64,000 bases of DNA from Epicoccum nigrum (lineage: Eukaryota; Ascomycota; Dothideomycetes; Pleosporales; Didymellaceae), in assembly GCA_002116315.1 (NCBI GenBank), contig KZ107851.1, positions 434,001 to 498,000 of the forward strand. Direction: 5' to 3'. The notes under the pieces are model-generated. The model searched no databases, had not been told where the DNA came from, and saw only the letters and a list, made by a program, of their open reading frames with translations. The position numbers and the translations under genes are program-made. Position 1 is the stretch's first letter. Each line of letters opens with the position of its first letter. This document shows positions 22,422 to 33,253 of the stretch, piece after piece.

Positions 22422-23771
22422 TCATACCTTGTCATGGGCAGCCAGCATCGCACGTAGCTTCTTGTTCGTTGTGGGCCTATATCCACCCACCTTCTCGTAC
22501 CTCTCCATGAATTCCACCATCGCTGCCTTACTATGCAAGTAGTCTGCTTCAAGGCTACTACTGATGGGATGGAACACGTCCACAGATTCCCGTGGGTTAA
22601 ACGACGGTAAGGTAGAAGGATCCGAAGAAGAGTGTGCAAGAAGCTCGTCCTGCAACATTCGGGCAATATGCTGGCGGCCTTGAGTCAGAACCTCGAGCAT
22701 GTTCGCGAAGCCTCGGGAGGACTCGTTCGGCTCGCATGACTGCAGCTGTTGAACAAGCTCGTCGTCGCCAAGGATCTGTGCCGTATGAACAGAGCGGGCC
22801 ACGAGCTCAATATACGCGACCAGATACCCGGGATCCAGCACACTGTGTTGGCCTTGGATGGTTATCTGTGCTGTGCCTTCTGCACTCCCGTGTATCGATA
22901 CTCCAAGCTGTGAGCCATGCTGCTCACAAGTCCGCATATCCTCAATCATCTCCCTAACATCCATGTCGTGCACAACATCCCACCACTCCCTCTCCTGCCC
23001 TCTCGTCTCAGAAGACTCTACTTCTCGAACTACCCCACGCCGAACCCCAGTCCTCTCCCTCGCCAACCTCCTCAACAGCATCCCCTCCAGCCAGCGACTC
23101 ACCCCCGCAAACCTCAACACCTCACCCGCAGCCCTCAACAGATCCAATTCCCGCTCAAAGGCCGCATACAGCAACACCACCCTCTTCGCCACCTCCCCAT
23201 CCACCTGTCTAGTCCCAACTCTCAGGAAACATCGCTCTCCCGCCACCAAACCCCAATATCTGACCAGCTCCCCTGCGCCCTCCACCGGCCCCTCGAACTC
23301 TACAAACGCCCGCCTCAACACCCCGAATATCTCGTGCACCTCCCGCACAAACGCCGCCCAGTACGCCGACAAGGTATCGCTCGGCACCCCGGCCCGCACA
23401 AGCACGAACGCGAGTGACCAGACCCCGACGCCCAACTTGGCTGCTTCGCCGGGTGTTAGCTCTGCATCGCCTTCTTGCCAGCCTTGCGTCGCGTCGAGCG
23501 GCGCTAGGAAAGCATTTGCGTAAGGCGCGGGCCGGAGGATCCAGGTCCCGCTGTGTTCTGCGTCCAGCGCAGCCCAGGCTTCATTTGCAGAGGGTGCGGT
23601 GTTTGGGGAGAGGGGCTGGAGTGCGAAGGGCTGAATGCGGACGTTGGGGCAGAAGTGGTGGAGGCTTTGGTGGAGGAGGGTTAGTGGGGACATGGTGCGG
23701 TTTGCAGGGTGGAAAGTATCGCGGCGGCCGAGGAGGATGAAGGGGATCGAGATTGAGAGCGTGGATGACAT
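22422..23771 (-). CDS. Hypothetical protein
   Basis: Single-exon gene; from ATG 23771 (MSSTLSISIPFILLGRR) it encodes 449 aa. The open frame continues upstream to an ATG at 24002, but that part is Pro/Ser-rich and reads like leader sequence. Visible blocks are WAALDAEHSGTWILRPAPYA, a helical segment SLAFVLVRAGVPSDTLSAYW, an Arg/Glu/Leu-rich helical region (VLLYAAFERELDLLRAAGEVLRF, here cut to fit) and a C-terminal helix ending NKKLRAMLAAHDKV. No catalytic motif, signal peptide or membrane segment is evident, and I do not recognise the family. Strong GC bias at third positions in the middle supports coding. Confidence 0.7.
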   Translation of the reverse strand: MSSTLSISIPFILLGRRDTFHPANRTMSPLTLLHQSLHHFCPNVRIQPFALQPLSPNTAPSANEAWAALDAEHSGTWILRPAPYANAFLAPLDATQGWQEGDAELTPGEAAKLGVGVWSLAFVLVRAGVPSDTLSAYWAAFVREVHEIFGVLRRAFVEFEGPVEGAGELVRYWGLVAGERCFLRVGTRQVDGEVAKRVVLLYAAFERELDLLRAAGEVLRFAGVSRWLEGMLLRRLARERTGVRRGVVREVESSETRGQEREWWDVVHDMDVREMIEDMRTCEQHGSQLGVSIHGSAEGTAQITIQGQHSVLDPGYLVAYIELVARSVHTAQILGDDELVQQLQSCEPNESSRGFANMLEVLTQGRQHIARMLQDELLAHSSSDPSTLPSFNPRESVDVFHPISSSLEADYLHSKAAMVEFMERYEKVGGYRPTTNKKLRAMLAAHDKV

Positions 23772-24310
23772 GATGATGGATGACGTGTTGGGGTGTTGTG
23801 GGAGCGGGGGTGGGAGAAGGGCAGTTGCTTGTGTTGATGGGGATGATAGACTGGCATCTGAGACAAAGAGACTGTCTTGAACGCTGCGAGTCAGCACGGG
23901 ACACCGATGTCTGATGAGAACCCTATCATAGGTAAAATTACGACAAAGACATAGCTCAATAGGGGAAGGAGAAATTATTCTGTGGAGAAGGAAGTTTTGC
24001 ATCTATACCACTCTAACCGGCACCCCTCCGGTCCAATTCGAGGACAAAATAGTCCCAAATCCACGGACAAGTACTAGTCACCGTGCCAGTGGCCCCAATT
24101 GTGACTGCTCTCCGAGTTTCCGTCGCCATATCCAGCCAGCTGAGCCAAAAAATTCAGTATGCGTTGCTGTTGGAAATGTGTATATACTGCATCGTGTCGG
24201 CTCTACGACACCTCGCCTACCAAGTCTGTGTTTTCTGTATTGTTCTCCACTCCTCCCATGCGACCTCGTTGATGCTTCTGCGCCCCGCCAGAACCTTCCC
24301 CACTGCGCGC
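23772..24310. other. Intergenic region, hypothetical gene promoter / SEC14 3' end
   Basis: About 540 bp; the part below 24002 is an open extension of the hypothetical gene and may be its 5' UTR. Nothing else seen. Confidence 0.45.
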
Positions 24311-25516
24311 TTAGAGCGGCTGGGGAACACCAGCAGGAGCAGCGCCCTCAGCACCAGCAGCAGGTGCGCCAGTGGTGGGAATATCGGCGCCGGTTGTGGG
24401 TGGGGGCATAGCCGCGTTGTTGATGGCATCATCGCTCTTCTTTGCCCACTTGGGCTCCTTGACCCACTGAGAGTCCTGCCATGGGCCAGCGTCGCTCAGC
24501 GCACAGCCGCCGGGACAGTCGCAGGAACCACCGAAATCCTTGGGCAGGTTCTCGGCCGGGATCTGTGCGAGCAACTCTGTCTTGTATCCGGAGCCCAAGA
24601 CGTGAATCTTGGCGCTGGTGACGGGGTCGAGGAACTTCTTGACCATGCTGAAGACACCAGAGAAACCCCAAGGCGCGTTGATGACGTACATCTTGCCGAG
24701 ACGCTCGGGGTAGTAGTTCTGCGAGATGGCCGAGACAGCCTGCAGGTAGCCGTAGACAGACGTCGCCTTGGCGATACCGACACCCTTCAGGTCGAGGATG
24801 GAGCACGAGGTCTCAAGGAGGTGGCCAGTCTTGCGCGAGCAAGCGGGCAGACGAGGATCGGCCATCTTCTCGTACTCGCAGACGAGGTTCTGTACCATAC
24901 GCTCCTGGCTAGTGATCTTGCCAATGGCGGTAAGGTCGACGTTGCCGAGCTGCTCGATGTACACCGGGCGACCGTCCTGGAGAATTGTCTTAGCACCTTG
25001 TATCCTCTATGTATATAAAGAATTTACCTTGTCGGTCTTGTGGTAGTACTGAGGGTAGTACTTGAAGACCTCGGGCTTCTCCTTGTAGTCGAATGTGCGA
25101 ACGAGCTCCTCTACGCCCTCGCCAGCGTATGTTGCCCTCCACTTCTCGCTGTCGATGAACCTGCCCGCATGTTAGTTTCTCCTAAATATTCGCACGGACT
25201 GTGTGTGCTCACATTTGCTTCGACAGCTCAACATTGAATTTACGTGCACGAAGGAATCGCAACTGGAATGGTTTAGCCGATATCCTTTACCCCGGCGATC
25301 GAAGGATCAGGGGCATATGCATACCAGTGTCAATGTGTCGAGGTTCTTAGTGTAGCCCTCCTGCTCGAGCTGAGTTCGCAGCTGGAAGACCTGGGCATCT
25401 TGCTCAGGCGTTGTGTGGCCAGGGTGCCCGTTCTGCGCAACTGGGGCAACAGTGGGGTAATCGTAGTGGTCGTACTTAGGGTCGAGCTTGAGCTCGTGGG
25501 CGGGAGTGGCAGCCAT
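24311..25516 (-). CDS. SEC14: Sec14 phosphatidylinositol/phosphatidylcholine transfer protein
   Basis: Cytosolic PI/PC transfer protein that keeps the Golgi lipid balance needed for secretion. Exons 25516-25325, 25262-25213, 25160-25028 and 24976-24311 (introns 62, 52, 51 nt) give 346 aa. The CRAL-TRIO N-terminal helix region spans the small exons (TLTLLRFLRARKFNVELSKQ, then WRATYAGEGVEELV). The CRAL-TRIO lipid-binding domain runs from about residue 125 to 295 with RPVYIEQLGNVD, SILDLKGVGIAKA, YYPERLGKMYVINAPWGFS, and the closing LPKDFGGSCDCPGG. The C-terminal 40 residues are Ala/Pro/Gly-rich. Nothing is missing compared with the family. Confidence 0.95.
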
Positions 25517-26358
25517 CGTGTATGTATTGTGAAGAGGAGTTATTAGGGAAGAATTCGAGAAAAGTCCAAGCAACAGGAGTCGCGGTCTACGTGTCGGTGT
25601 GGACCTCTTGAGCGCGGACGCTGGAGAATGACGGAGGTAGCCCTACACGTGCTAGCGGCATTGGACCCTCAACATTGGCCCATCACACATCATCCGGTCC
25701 CTCCAAACTGGAGCCCACCTGAGCCATGGTGTCTGCCAGCGTCCAGAGCCCCGATGACGGCAGACTGACCAATGTCCTGGATTAGAATTTCACGTATCGC
25801 AGAGGCGTATTTCTGAACAGTCAAGCCGTTGTCTGCCCAACCTTGCAGGAGGGGACTGGCCTTTTATGAAGAAGCTACATAGATGATACATGGCAAGAAG
25901 AGCAAGCTGGAAAGAAAAGGGGTTGAGAACACGGGCTGCCGCTCTGCCACAATCCTGCCACCGAGCCAGCCAGGGTGCCCACACTATACAGAAGGGAGCG
26001 TAGAGCTCGAGTCTTAACCGAGAATGAATAGACCAGCTGATGCGACCTAGCTGAACAACAGACATGATGTGAGATTCGTGTACTAACCCGCCCTGCAGCT
26101 CCCCATCCCTCAATGCAGATGAAAGGAGCGCACCCCGGTCTATCAAGTCGAATATTCTCACCGCCGACCAACTGCACTGGACTCAAATAAACAATCCTAA
26201 ACTCGTCACACGCCCATAAAGATTTGACTGCAAGAAGAGCAACCCGAACACCGAGCAAACGGACGCCTGGAAAACAATACACAACTCCCGTATTCGCACC
26301 TATCGACAGGCTTCTCAACCACGGAGGCAGGCGGACTTGACAAGTTTTGCAACCTGGC
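25517..26358. other. Intergenic region, SEC14 promoter / CCR4 3' flank
   Basis: 840 bp. An open frame from 25875 upstream is an out-of-frame shadow of CCR4 and has no protein-like features. No other element recognised. Confidence 0.5.
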
Positions 26359-28698
26359 TCAGTTTCTCCGATCTCGGTTCGAGCTGGGCCCAAAGTCAAC
26401 TTCAGAGACCTTCTTCGCCTGTTTCTGACCTTTGACAATGTATTGCGCGTATAGAGCGATGTGGTCACTAGGGAAGTGGTAGTTCGGGAATCCTGGTACC
26501 CGCTGCAAGTAGGTCTTATCGATGTCACCGAGCAGCCCAACCACTTGCAGTGTGTTTGTCGAGTACCAGATGTAATCAAGGACGCCAACGAAATTCGGCG
26601 TGTAGTTGGTGAACGAGAGCTCGCCGATTGTGGAGTAACTCGACTTGAGACTAAAGGGATGTGAGATTCCGTCTCTAGTGAAGTTGCCGTACTTTCGGCT
26701 TCCAAGATCATCGTGGACGTTGGACATGCTTCCAGTTGTAATGAGATCATAGATGCCTGACGTAGGCAGAGAGTTGAAATCACCGCAGAGGATGAGCGGA
26801 ATCTGCGTGCCATCGGTATACTCTTTGGAAGGACCCGGTTCTTGCGTTGGGTCTGGCTCTTTCCCGTCTTCAATGTCACCGTTCGTGAAGCGGTACACAA
26901 CCTTGTCCTTGCAAGCAGGAAATTTGGCCCATCGATTCGCGAAGGTCTTGATACCCTCCAGCAAGATGGCGACTTGCACAAGCTTGACGTCAGTAAATGC
27001 TGGGTTCCAGAAGACGTGAACGTTTCCAACAATTAATCTGGAGCCGGTGGCGCGGTTCTCGAGGAAAGCAATTACTGCAATGTCGTCACGAGGCATGACT
27101 CGGTTGAAAATGTCGTGCTCCCCCTTCATGTCCGGTCGATTGATGGCAGTGTTGGCAAAGTCGATGAGCTGTTTATCCAACAAGATGTACCTGACCGTGT
27201 TAGCTACTGTGTACCAGCGAATGAGCCTCGATACAACTTACTTGCTGTTCTTGTAGAAGATAGCACAGCCATCAACAAGCTTGGCTTCTCTATCTGCCAT
27301 TGTCCGCGCGCGAGACTTGGGCCAGAATACTCCCTTGTAGTCATTGTGTGCCAGGCCTTCGCGGAAATACTCATTGAAGCTATCCTGGTCGATCTCCTGC
27401 AAACACACTATGTCGGCATTGCGTTCTCGTAGCTCTCCCAATATAGTCTCTCTCCGATTCTCCCACGAAAGAGCTGCACTGGGTGTGTAGCCGTACTGCG
27501 CTTGCGTACAATACTTGTCGCAGAGGATGTTGTAGCTCAGCGCCGTAACGGTCTCCTGATCTGGGTCCTGAATCTCGTCGAGGACGATCCAATCTCGCTC
27601 ATTGGGTGCTTCTGGACCCTGCGAGTTTTCTCGGAAGTGCTTGATGAGCTCTGTCGTTCCTTGTTCCATGATTATTTGCTTTAGGTCGTCCGGAAGCGGG
27701 TTACCCTCTATGCCAAGCATCTCTAATTGAAACAGAGAACCCAGCTCGTAGGGGAGGTTGTCTAGATGATTATCGAAGAGGAGCAGCTGCTTCAGATTCA
27801 CAAGCATGCCGATCTCTGGGGGCAGGTATTGTAGACTGTTGAGGGACAGGTCCAGATGCGTGAGGTTCCGCAGATGTCCGATGCTCTGAGGTATGTACGA
27901 AAGCTTGTTGCAGTTGACGTAGAGCTTCGTGAGAAAGGTATAATTGAACAGCGCAGGGGTGATCACCTTCAGGTTCTGACCGCCGAAGTCCAAGATGGTC
28001 CAAATGTGATCGCCCTTTCCATCTGCTGCGCCGCCAACAGCAGGCCTGTTGCGCTCCTCTTTGTCTGGCTCCTTTGACAAGCCATTGCCAGTTCCTGCAA
28101 CAACGCTCTTGCTCACGCTGGGGTGGATCCTGGCGTGGGAGTGCGATTGTGTCATTTCCCGCGCCGTCTGTGCGAGGCGCAGCTGCTCTGCCCAGTGCTC
28201 GTTTGGCGGCTTGCTAAGCCCGCTGTGAACGCTATTCGGTGTGCCGTTCTGCATGTGTGCTTGGCCAAAGTGAGGCTGCGCGTTCGTCATGTTGCCGCTC
28301 GAGAGGTTATGCTGGTGGTTGTACTGTCCGCCATGGGCACCGCCAGAATGGTCTTGATGTTGCTGGTGGTGCTGTCCATGGTGCTGATGGTTCTGGTTAT
28401 GCGGGAAGGTCTTGCCGGCCAAGTTCATCTGCATCGCGTAGTTCTGGTGCGTGTTGCGCCCATTCATCATGACATGCTGGGCCTGGTGACCATGTTGCTG
28501 ATTGAACATGCCGAACTGTTGAGGGGACTGCTGGCGTCCAGGCGATCGCGAAGGCGAGGGGGTGTCGGGGTTGCTGAAGGGAATACGGGCGGCGTTAGAG
28601 GGCGACCGGACGCGACTGGGGAGATTTCGTATGTTATTTGCGTGTTGTGGATAGAATGTTTGGCCGGCTCCCCTTTGGTAGACCGAGTATTCGGCCAT
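26359..28698 (-). CDS. CCR4: CCR4 poly(A)-specific ribonuclease (CCR4-NOT deadenylase)
   Basis: Catalytic exonuclease of the CCR4-NOT complex, shortening mRNA poly(A) tails in the cytoplasm. Exons 28698-27242 and 27190-26359 (51-nt intron) encode 762 aa. Residues 1-210 are His/Gln/Asn-rich low complexity (QHHQQHQDH, MMNGRNTHQN). Leucine-rich repeats follow at about 225-325 (LTKLYVNCNKL, LRNLTHLDLSLNSL, LVNLKQLLLFDNHL) and bind the CAF1/POP2 subunit in yeast. The endonuclease/exonuclease/phosphatase domain starts at about 385 (LSYNILCDKY, VCLQEID) and holds catalytic-type residues in LCGDFNSLP and the final FPSDHIALYAQ. All key motifs are intact. Confidence 0.95.
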
Positions 28699-30078
28699 CT
28701 AAGGGAACGGCGGCGTCGTCGAGAAGAGAGCCCGGGAGAGGCGCCGGGGCAGGAGGTTCAGGTTGGTTGTGGGGCTCGTATGCGCTGCTTTCGTCGTTGT
28801 AACATGGGCGCCCCTACGTATCTTCATAGGCGTCTACTGCTCAGCAATGCGCGTATGCACCATGTATAAGGTCGTTTGCTGCGGCCGGCGGCGCCGTGGG
28901 GTAGGTGGGTCACAAGCGGGCGCAGATGTGAAGAGAGCAAACACCCCAGGGAGTACCGATTGTCGCAGCTTCTAACCTCAGCAGAGTCAGCGACTGAAGG
29001 GAGCGGAGAGGACAGCGAGCGGCCGGGGGTCCAGTGCAGAAGTGGGGAGGAGCGCACGCACGTACAAGACAGCGGGTGGTTTGTCACAGGGGTCGCAGGC
29101 TCTGGAGTCTGCAGGCGATCTCAATTGTGCCGGATGAGCTGGATGCAGCGTCCAAATGTCGTGCTGGGGAAGAATAGAGAGTGAAGATGATGTTATGGGA
29201 GGCCGACGTGAATCCCACCCGCACGCAGCATCGCCTTGCGCCAAGCTGAGCTTAGGTAACGTGTACGTATCAAAACCTTACCTAACGAAACAGTGAGTCG
29301 CCATCTCAGTGGATGTGAGACCACCTGCACCCTAGCAGTCTGCTGCCTCAGACACTGCGCGCGGCCTTGTGTCATGCGATGTTAACTCAGAGAAATGTCA
29401 AACATCCATGCAACATTCATTGGGTGTTGTTCAGCTGCACTGCGATGCGGCTTGTAGTCTTGCCTACGTGCAGATGCAGATGCAGTATTGCCTCGCACAA
29501 ACAACGGCATGTTCCGTGCAGCAACGAGCGCCACTTCTGTTTCTGAATCTCTCGATGCGGCGACACCTGCCCAGTCGTTGCAGAATCTGGGGGAGAGGCC
29601 GCGTGATCGGAACGCTCCCACCTGTGGACTGCCCCTCGGCAGACGAAAGCCCCCGCGCCTCGAAGCCAGACGAGCCGTCCACGGGAGATGAAGTCGCCAG
29701 CGCCATGCTGACGTGCACCTCCCTCGGTCATTCCTTGCTGCTGAGCGCTGCAACACCTTGCGCGCGCTGTGTCTGCTCCAACGTCTCCCGTGTCTGTGTT
29801 CGGTGCGTTCAATACAAAGAGGGAAACATCAAGCTTCGCGCTAGCACTACAAGTGGGTCAGGGAATGATGAATACAGAATGGCTGCTGGTCCGCACCTCC
29901 TTGGGTCAACCTGCCTTTGAGATATACTATTCTGATAGACGACTAGTATCGCTACACCCTACCTACCGGAACACGCCCTAAGACTGCCGCAGTAGAGGTC
30001 AAGCAATGCCCCCCCGAGCCGGCAGACCTTCTCGCTAGAAAAACGTCCAGCTCCTCGACCGCGACCTCGACGTCAGCC
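28699..30078. other. Divergent promoter region, CCR4 / methyltransferase
   Basis: 1.4 kb. Several overlapping open frames up to 183 codons around 29.4-29.9 kb are Arg/Ser/Cys-rich on both strands and look like GC-driven chance frames. Probably two 5' leaders and promoters. Confidence 0.5.
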
Positions 30079-31257
30079 ATGGACGCAACGCGGGGCTCCA
30101 TCTCGAGCACCTCTACGCAGGCTACCCGCGACGAGTCTACAGAGCCCTTCATTCTGCGCCACGGCCGACGCTACCTGAGGGGTGTCCAGCACTATCCTCT
30201 GCCCTGCGACCTCCCTGAGCTCCAGCGCCAGAACCTACACACCCTCCTCGCAACCTCTGTGATTGGTCGAGCGCTGGGCTCTACACCCTCGCCGCAGAAC
30301 CCACCCAAGAAGGTGCTCGAGCTTGCATGCGGGAGCGGATACTGGACAGCAGTGTGCCATGAATTCCTCAGTGGGCTGGGCTACGAAGATGTCTCATACA
30401 CGGGGCTAGATATCGTTCCTCTAGCAGGCGACCTGCAGCGCCAGGGAATCGACTGGAAATTTGTGCAACACGACCTGCGTAAACCACCACTACCCTTCGA
30501 CAACAACGAATTCGACATTGTAGTCATGAAAGACATGTCTCTTGTCGTACCTCTCGGTGCCCTCTCCCAGCGTATTCTCGACGAAGCAACGCGCGTTCTG
30601 AAATCTGGCGGTACCCTTGAAGTATGGGAGACCGACCACATCATCCGCTCGATCCTTCCACACCCACCGCCAGTCCCCGGCAAATCTGCCCAGGAACGCG
30701 CCTGCGCAGAGGCTACAGGAACATTCCTCATATCGCCCATCACACCTTTCACAGAGGTGCAGAATAAATACCTGCAGGACTCGAATGCTTGGATTGTAGA
30801 GGCGCTCGACCGGAGGAAATTGAGCCCCACTCCCTGCGCAAGGATATCGCAGATGCTCCTCCAAGAACCAGACACCCTGCACTCAGTCGGCGACCGTCGC
30901 GTCGCAATTCCTCTCGGCGAACTGCGCTGGGAGCGCGAACAGGCGGCGACAGCTTCGGACCCCCCGAAACCCAAGCGCCGCGAGTCCGACTCCCAGCGGC
31001 CCAATCCCAAGAAAACCAGCGTCGCACTCGACACGGGCACGCTGACAGATGAGCAGGCCGCACTTCGTTACACAGCGCTACTTGTCGTCGTGCAGATGAT
31101 CGAGAGTTTAGAGCCACTGCTAAAGGAAGTCAGCGGGAAGAACCAAGAAGAGTGGCAGCGGTGGTGGGCTGGGCTGATGAGCAACCTGCTCGAGCAGAAG
31201 GGCGCAAGCAGCGGCGAGTGTTTGGAAGTGGGAGTCTGGTGGTGCAAAAAGGTGTGA
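30079..31257 (+). CDS. SAM-dependent methyltransferase (class I fold)
   Basis: Single exon, 392 aa. The AdoMet-binding motif I is clear at about residues 80-90 (VLELACGSGYW), then motif II acidic end (YTGLDIVPLAGD), FVQHDLRKPPLPFDNNEFDI as the motif III/IV region, and RVLKSGGTLEVWE as motif V. The N-terminal part has RHGRRYLRG, seen in fungal methyltransferases with uncharacterised substrates. The C-terminal third is helical and basic with a low-complexity stretch (PPKPKRRESDSQRPNPKK). The substrate cannot be read from sequence; no signal or membrane segment. The gene stands alone, so context does not help. Confidence 0.85.
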   Translation: MDATRGSISSTSTQATRDESTEPFILRHGRRYLRGVQHYPLPCDLPELQRQNLHTLLATSVIGRALGSTPSPQNPPKKVLELACGSGYWTAVCHEFLSGLGYEDVSYTGLDIVPLAGDLQRQGIDWKFVQHDLRKPPLPFDNNEFDIVVMKDMSLVVPLGALSQRILDEATRVLKSGGTLEVWETDHIIRSILPHPPPVPGKSAQERACAEATGTFLISPITPFTEVQNKYLQDSNAWIVEALDRRKLSPTPCARISQMLLQEPDTLHSVGDRRVAIPLGELRWEREQAATASDPPKPKRRESDSQRPNPKKTSVALDTGTLTDEQAALRYTALLVVVQMIESLEPLLKEVSGKNQEEWQRWWAGLMSNLLEQKGASSGECLEVGVWWCKKV

Positions 31258-31522
31258 TTGGGCACCATTCGGGGGTCCATCTGTCTGTTCATGACCATGC
31301 GTGAGAGGGGCAAACGTACTGCTAGTCTTGTCGAGTTTTTCCGTATCGTGATATCCCGGTCTAATGACCATTCGTACCTGCGCTTTCTTTGTGCAATGCA
31401 AGTTTTTTTCGTCTTCTGTCTTACTGAATTGGATCGTATCTCTGTCTTAATGCTCTGTAGCGTTTCAAGTAGTACAGCGCCTCGATTTCTAATTCACATT
31501 AACAACCACCTACCTCTTGATC

Positions 31523-31790
31523 TTAATCAGCGAACGCACCTTTCTTGACAAATTCGGCCCGCTTGATGCCGTTCTTGATCGCCTCTTCATCTTGCAGGTG
31601 CGCTTGGCTAGAGAACGCCTTGTGCAGACGCGAACGAGCCCAGTCGTAGCCTTCAGGGTAGTCTCGTGATAAGTAGAGTAATTCTGTGACGGTCAATGTC
31701 CAGATCGACCACGACAGCTCAGCGATGCTCGTGCTCACCTTTGTAGATCCGGATTACCTGGTGACGCAGCGAAAGATTCGGAGTGGACAT
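31523..31790 (-). CDS. LYR-motif protein (LYRM5/ETFRF1-like)
   Basis: Small matrix-type protein of the LYR (Complex1_LYR) superfamily, whose members bind the acyl carrier protein and help assemble or regulate mitochondrial complexes; LYRM5 acts on the electron transfer flavoprotein. Exons 31790-31739 and 31683-31523 (55-nt intron) give 70 aa. The motif runs across the splice junction: VIRIYKELLYLSRDYPEG, followed by the basic helix RSRLHKAF and the tail AIKNGIKRAEFVKKG. Length and arrangement match the LYRM5 group. It was easy to miss because the second exon alone has a false upstream reading into the intron. Confidence 0.85.
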
Positions 31791-32080
31791 GTCAATGAAT
31801 TCAGGGGAGGAACAAAGACAAAGAGGAAGTGACAAAGCTCGAGGATCTATCAGCGCGAGATGCAGAGATGTACGTCTGGAAGAGCGTGGTTGACAATGAA
31901 GGGTGAAGCTCCGGACATCGTGGTTCTGACGTATGCAGGGTTGCCTCGGCTTTAAGAATTATGTGGAGGCGGCATTGCGCGATACTCCACAACAGCTTTA
32001 CGACTAACGTTCACTTGGTGTATACTTAACACAAGAGGGTGGCTTCTCATTACTTCTTCAACTGTAGTTTCTTGCCTACT

Positions 32081-33253
32081 ATGCGCCCACTCACGACACA
32101 CGCGGCGCTCCTGCGCCACTCCACATCTGCCGCAACCGTCTCTGCGCCTCGCGCCCGTATACCCGTCCCTCGACCTCCGCAATGCCGCTTCACCAGTACC
32201 GAGACCCCTGCGACTGAGAAGCTGTCACCACGATGGCTGTCCGATGTTCGCGCGCGAATTGGGAAATGTATCATGTTCGGAATAGACGACATGCAGACAA
32301 ATGAAGCTGGCTCGATATTGCAGGAAATCTCGAGTGACTGGCGGGAGCTTCTTGCTGGGAGCGAAGGGTTTCTGACTGGAGAAGAATACAGAGGGCTCTA
32401 TAGGCAAGAAGTCGTTTGGGGTGAGATGGTACGTCACTAAGTCGTGTTGCACATATCGGTTTGAGGCTGATGTTCTCGGTTTGGATTTAGGACAGTATGG
32501 TGAGTGCATAATATACCTATTAGGAAGGCAGGCCAGAGAGAGGCATACTGACTCATTTGCTCAAGGGGCATGTTAACAACGTCATGTACAATCGCTATGC
32601 GGAGTCGGCACGCGTCAACTGGACGCTCAAATTTGCTTCTCAAGATCCAGCACACAAAAAGGAGTGGTTGGAGCTGATGTCGCCTAAGAGTATTGGATTG
32701 ATCCTAAGGAGTATCAAGACAGACTACAAATTCGTAAGTGATCTATCTGCCTACTAGGAAGCCAGCGGAAGTGGTTGTCGTGTGCGTCTTGTAAGACCAG
32801 GAGCTTGTGAAACCAACGGAGCTGAAAGTGATTGTGCTGACATGCTCTACATCAAGCCTATGAAATGGCCTGACAGGTATGACTGCCCAGCACGAGTTAC
32901 GTTGCCATTCTGATCAAGCCAGAGTAACCGTCTTGCATAAGCTCCGCAGCAAGCCGGAGCAAGGTACTGATCACTTCATCTTGGATGTTCTGATACTATC
33001 CGAAGCCCAGCGTCGTGCAGCAGCACGTTGCATCGAAGATATTGTAGTGTATGACTACCGAACAGCGAAGAAGTCTGCGCTGCCGCCGTTCATGATTGCC
33101 AAATTCCAGAAGACATTCCAACTTCAAGAGCAAGCAAAGGCGGAAAACAGCGCAAGAGTAAGGCAGTTGCTGACGCGGGTGCGGGAACTTGAGGAGAGCA
33201 GTTGGGACCGGCCGGATGCGGTAGAAGACTTTGGCAGTGCAGCGAATCCATAA
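32081..33253 (+). CDS. Mitochondrial hotdog-fold thioesterase-like protein with two microexons
   Basis: Probable acyl-CoA thioesterase-like protein of the 4HBT/hotdog superfamily. Five exons close in frame to 291 aa: 32081-32428, 32491-32499 (9 nt, Asp-Ser-Met), 32566-32733, 32857-32876 (20 nt, PMKWPD plus two bases) and 32923-33253. The N-terminus is rich in Arg/Ser/Ala without early acids, a likely mitochondrial presequence. The hotdog signature DSMGHVNNVMYNRYAESARV, with the catalytic-type Asp, exists only after the 9-nt exon is spliced in. YKFPMKWPDRVTVLHKLRSK is likewise created by the 20-nt exon. Then DHFILDVLILSE and CIEDIVVYDYRT complete the fold. Substrate is unknown. Confidence 0.88.

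Noticed and set aside
25875..27032. 385-codon minus-strand ORF
   Set aside because: Out-of-frame shadow of the CCR4 second exon; the CCR4 frame has the catalytic GDFNS and SDH motifs.
29369..29920. 183-codon plus ORF between CCR4 and the methyltransferase
   Set aside because: Cys/Ser/Arg-rich with open frames on the opposite strand over the same bases; no motif; most likely promoter/leader DNA.
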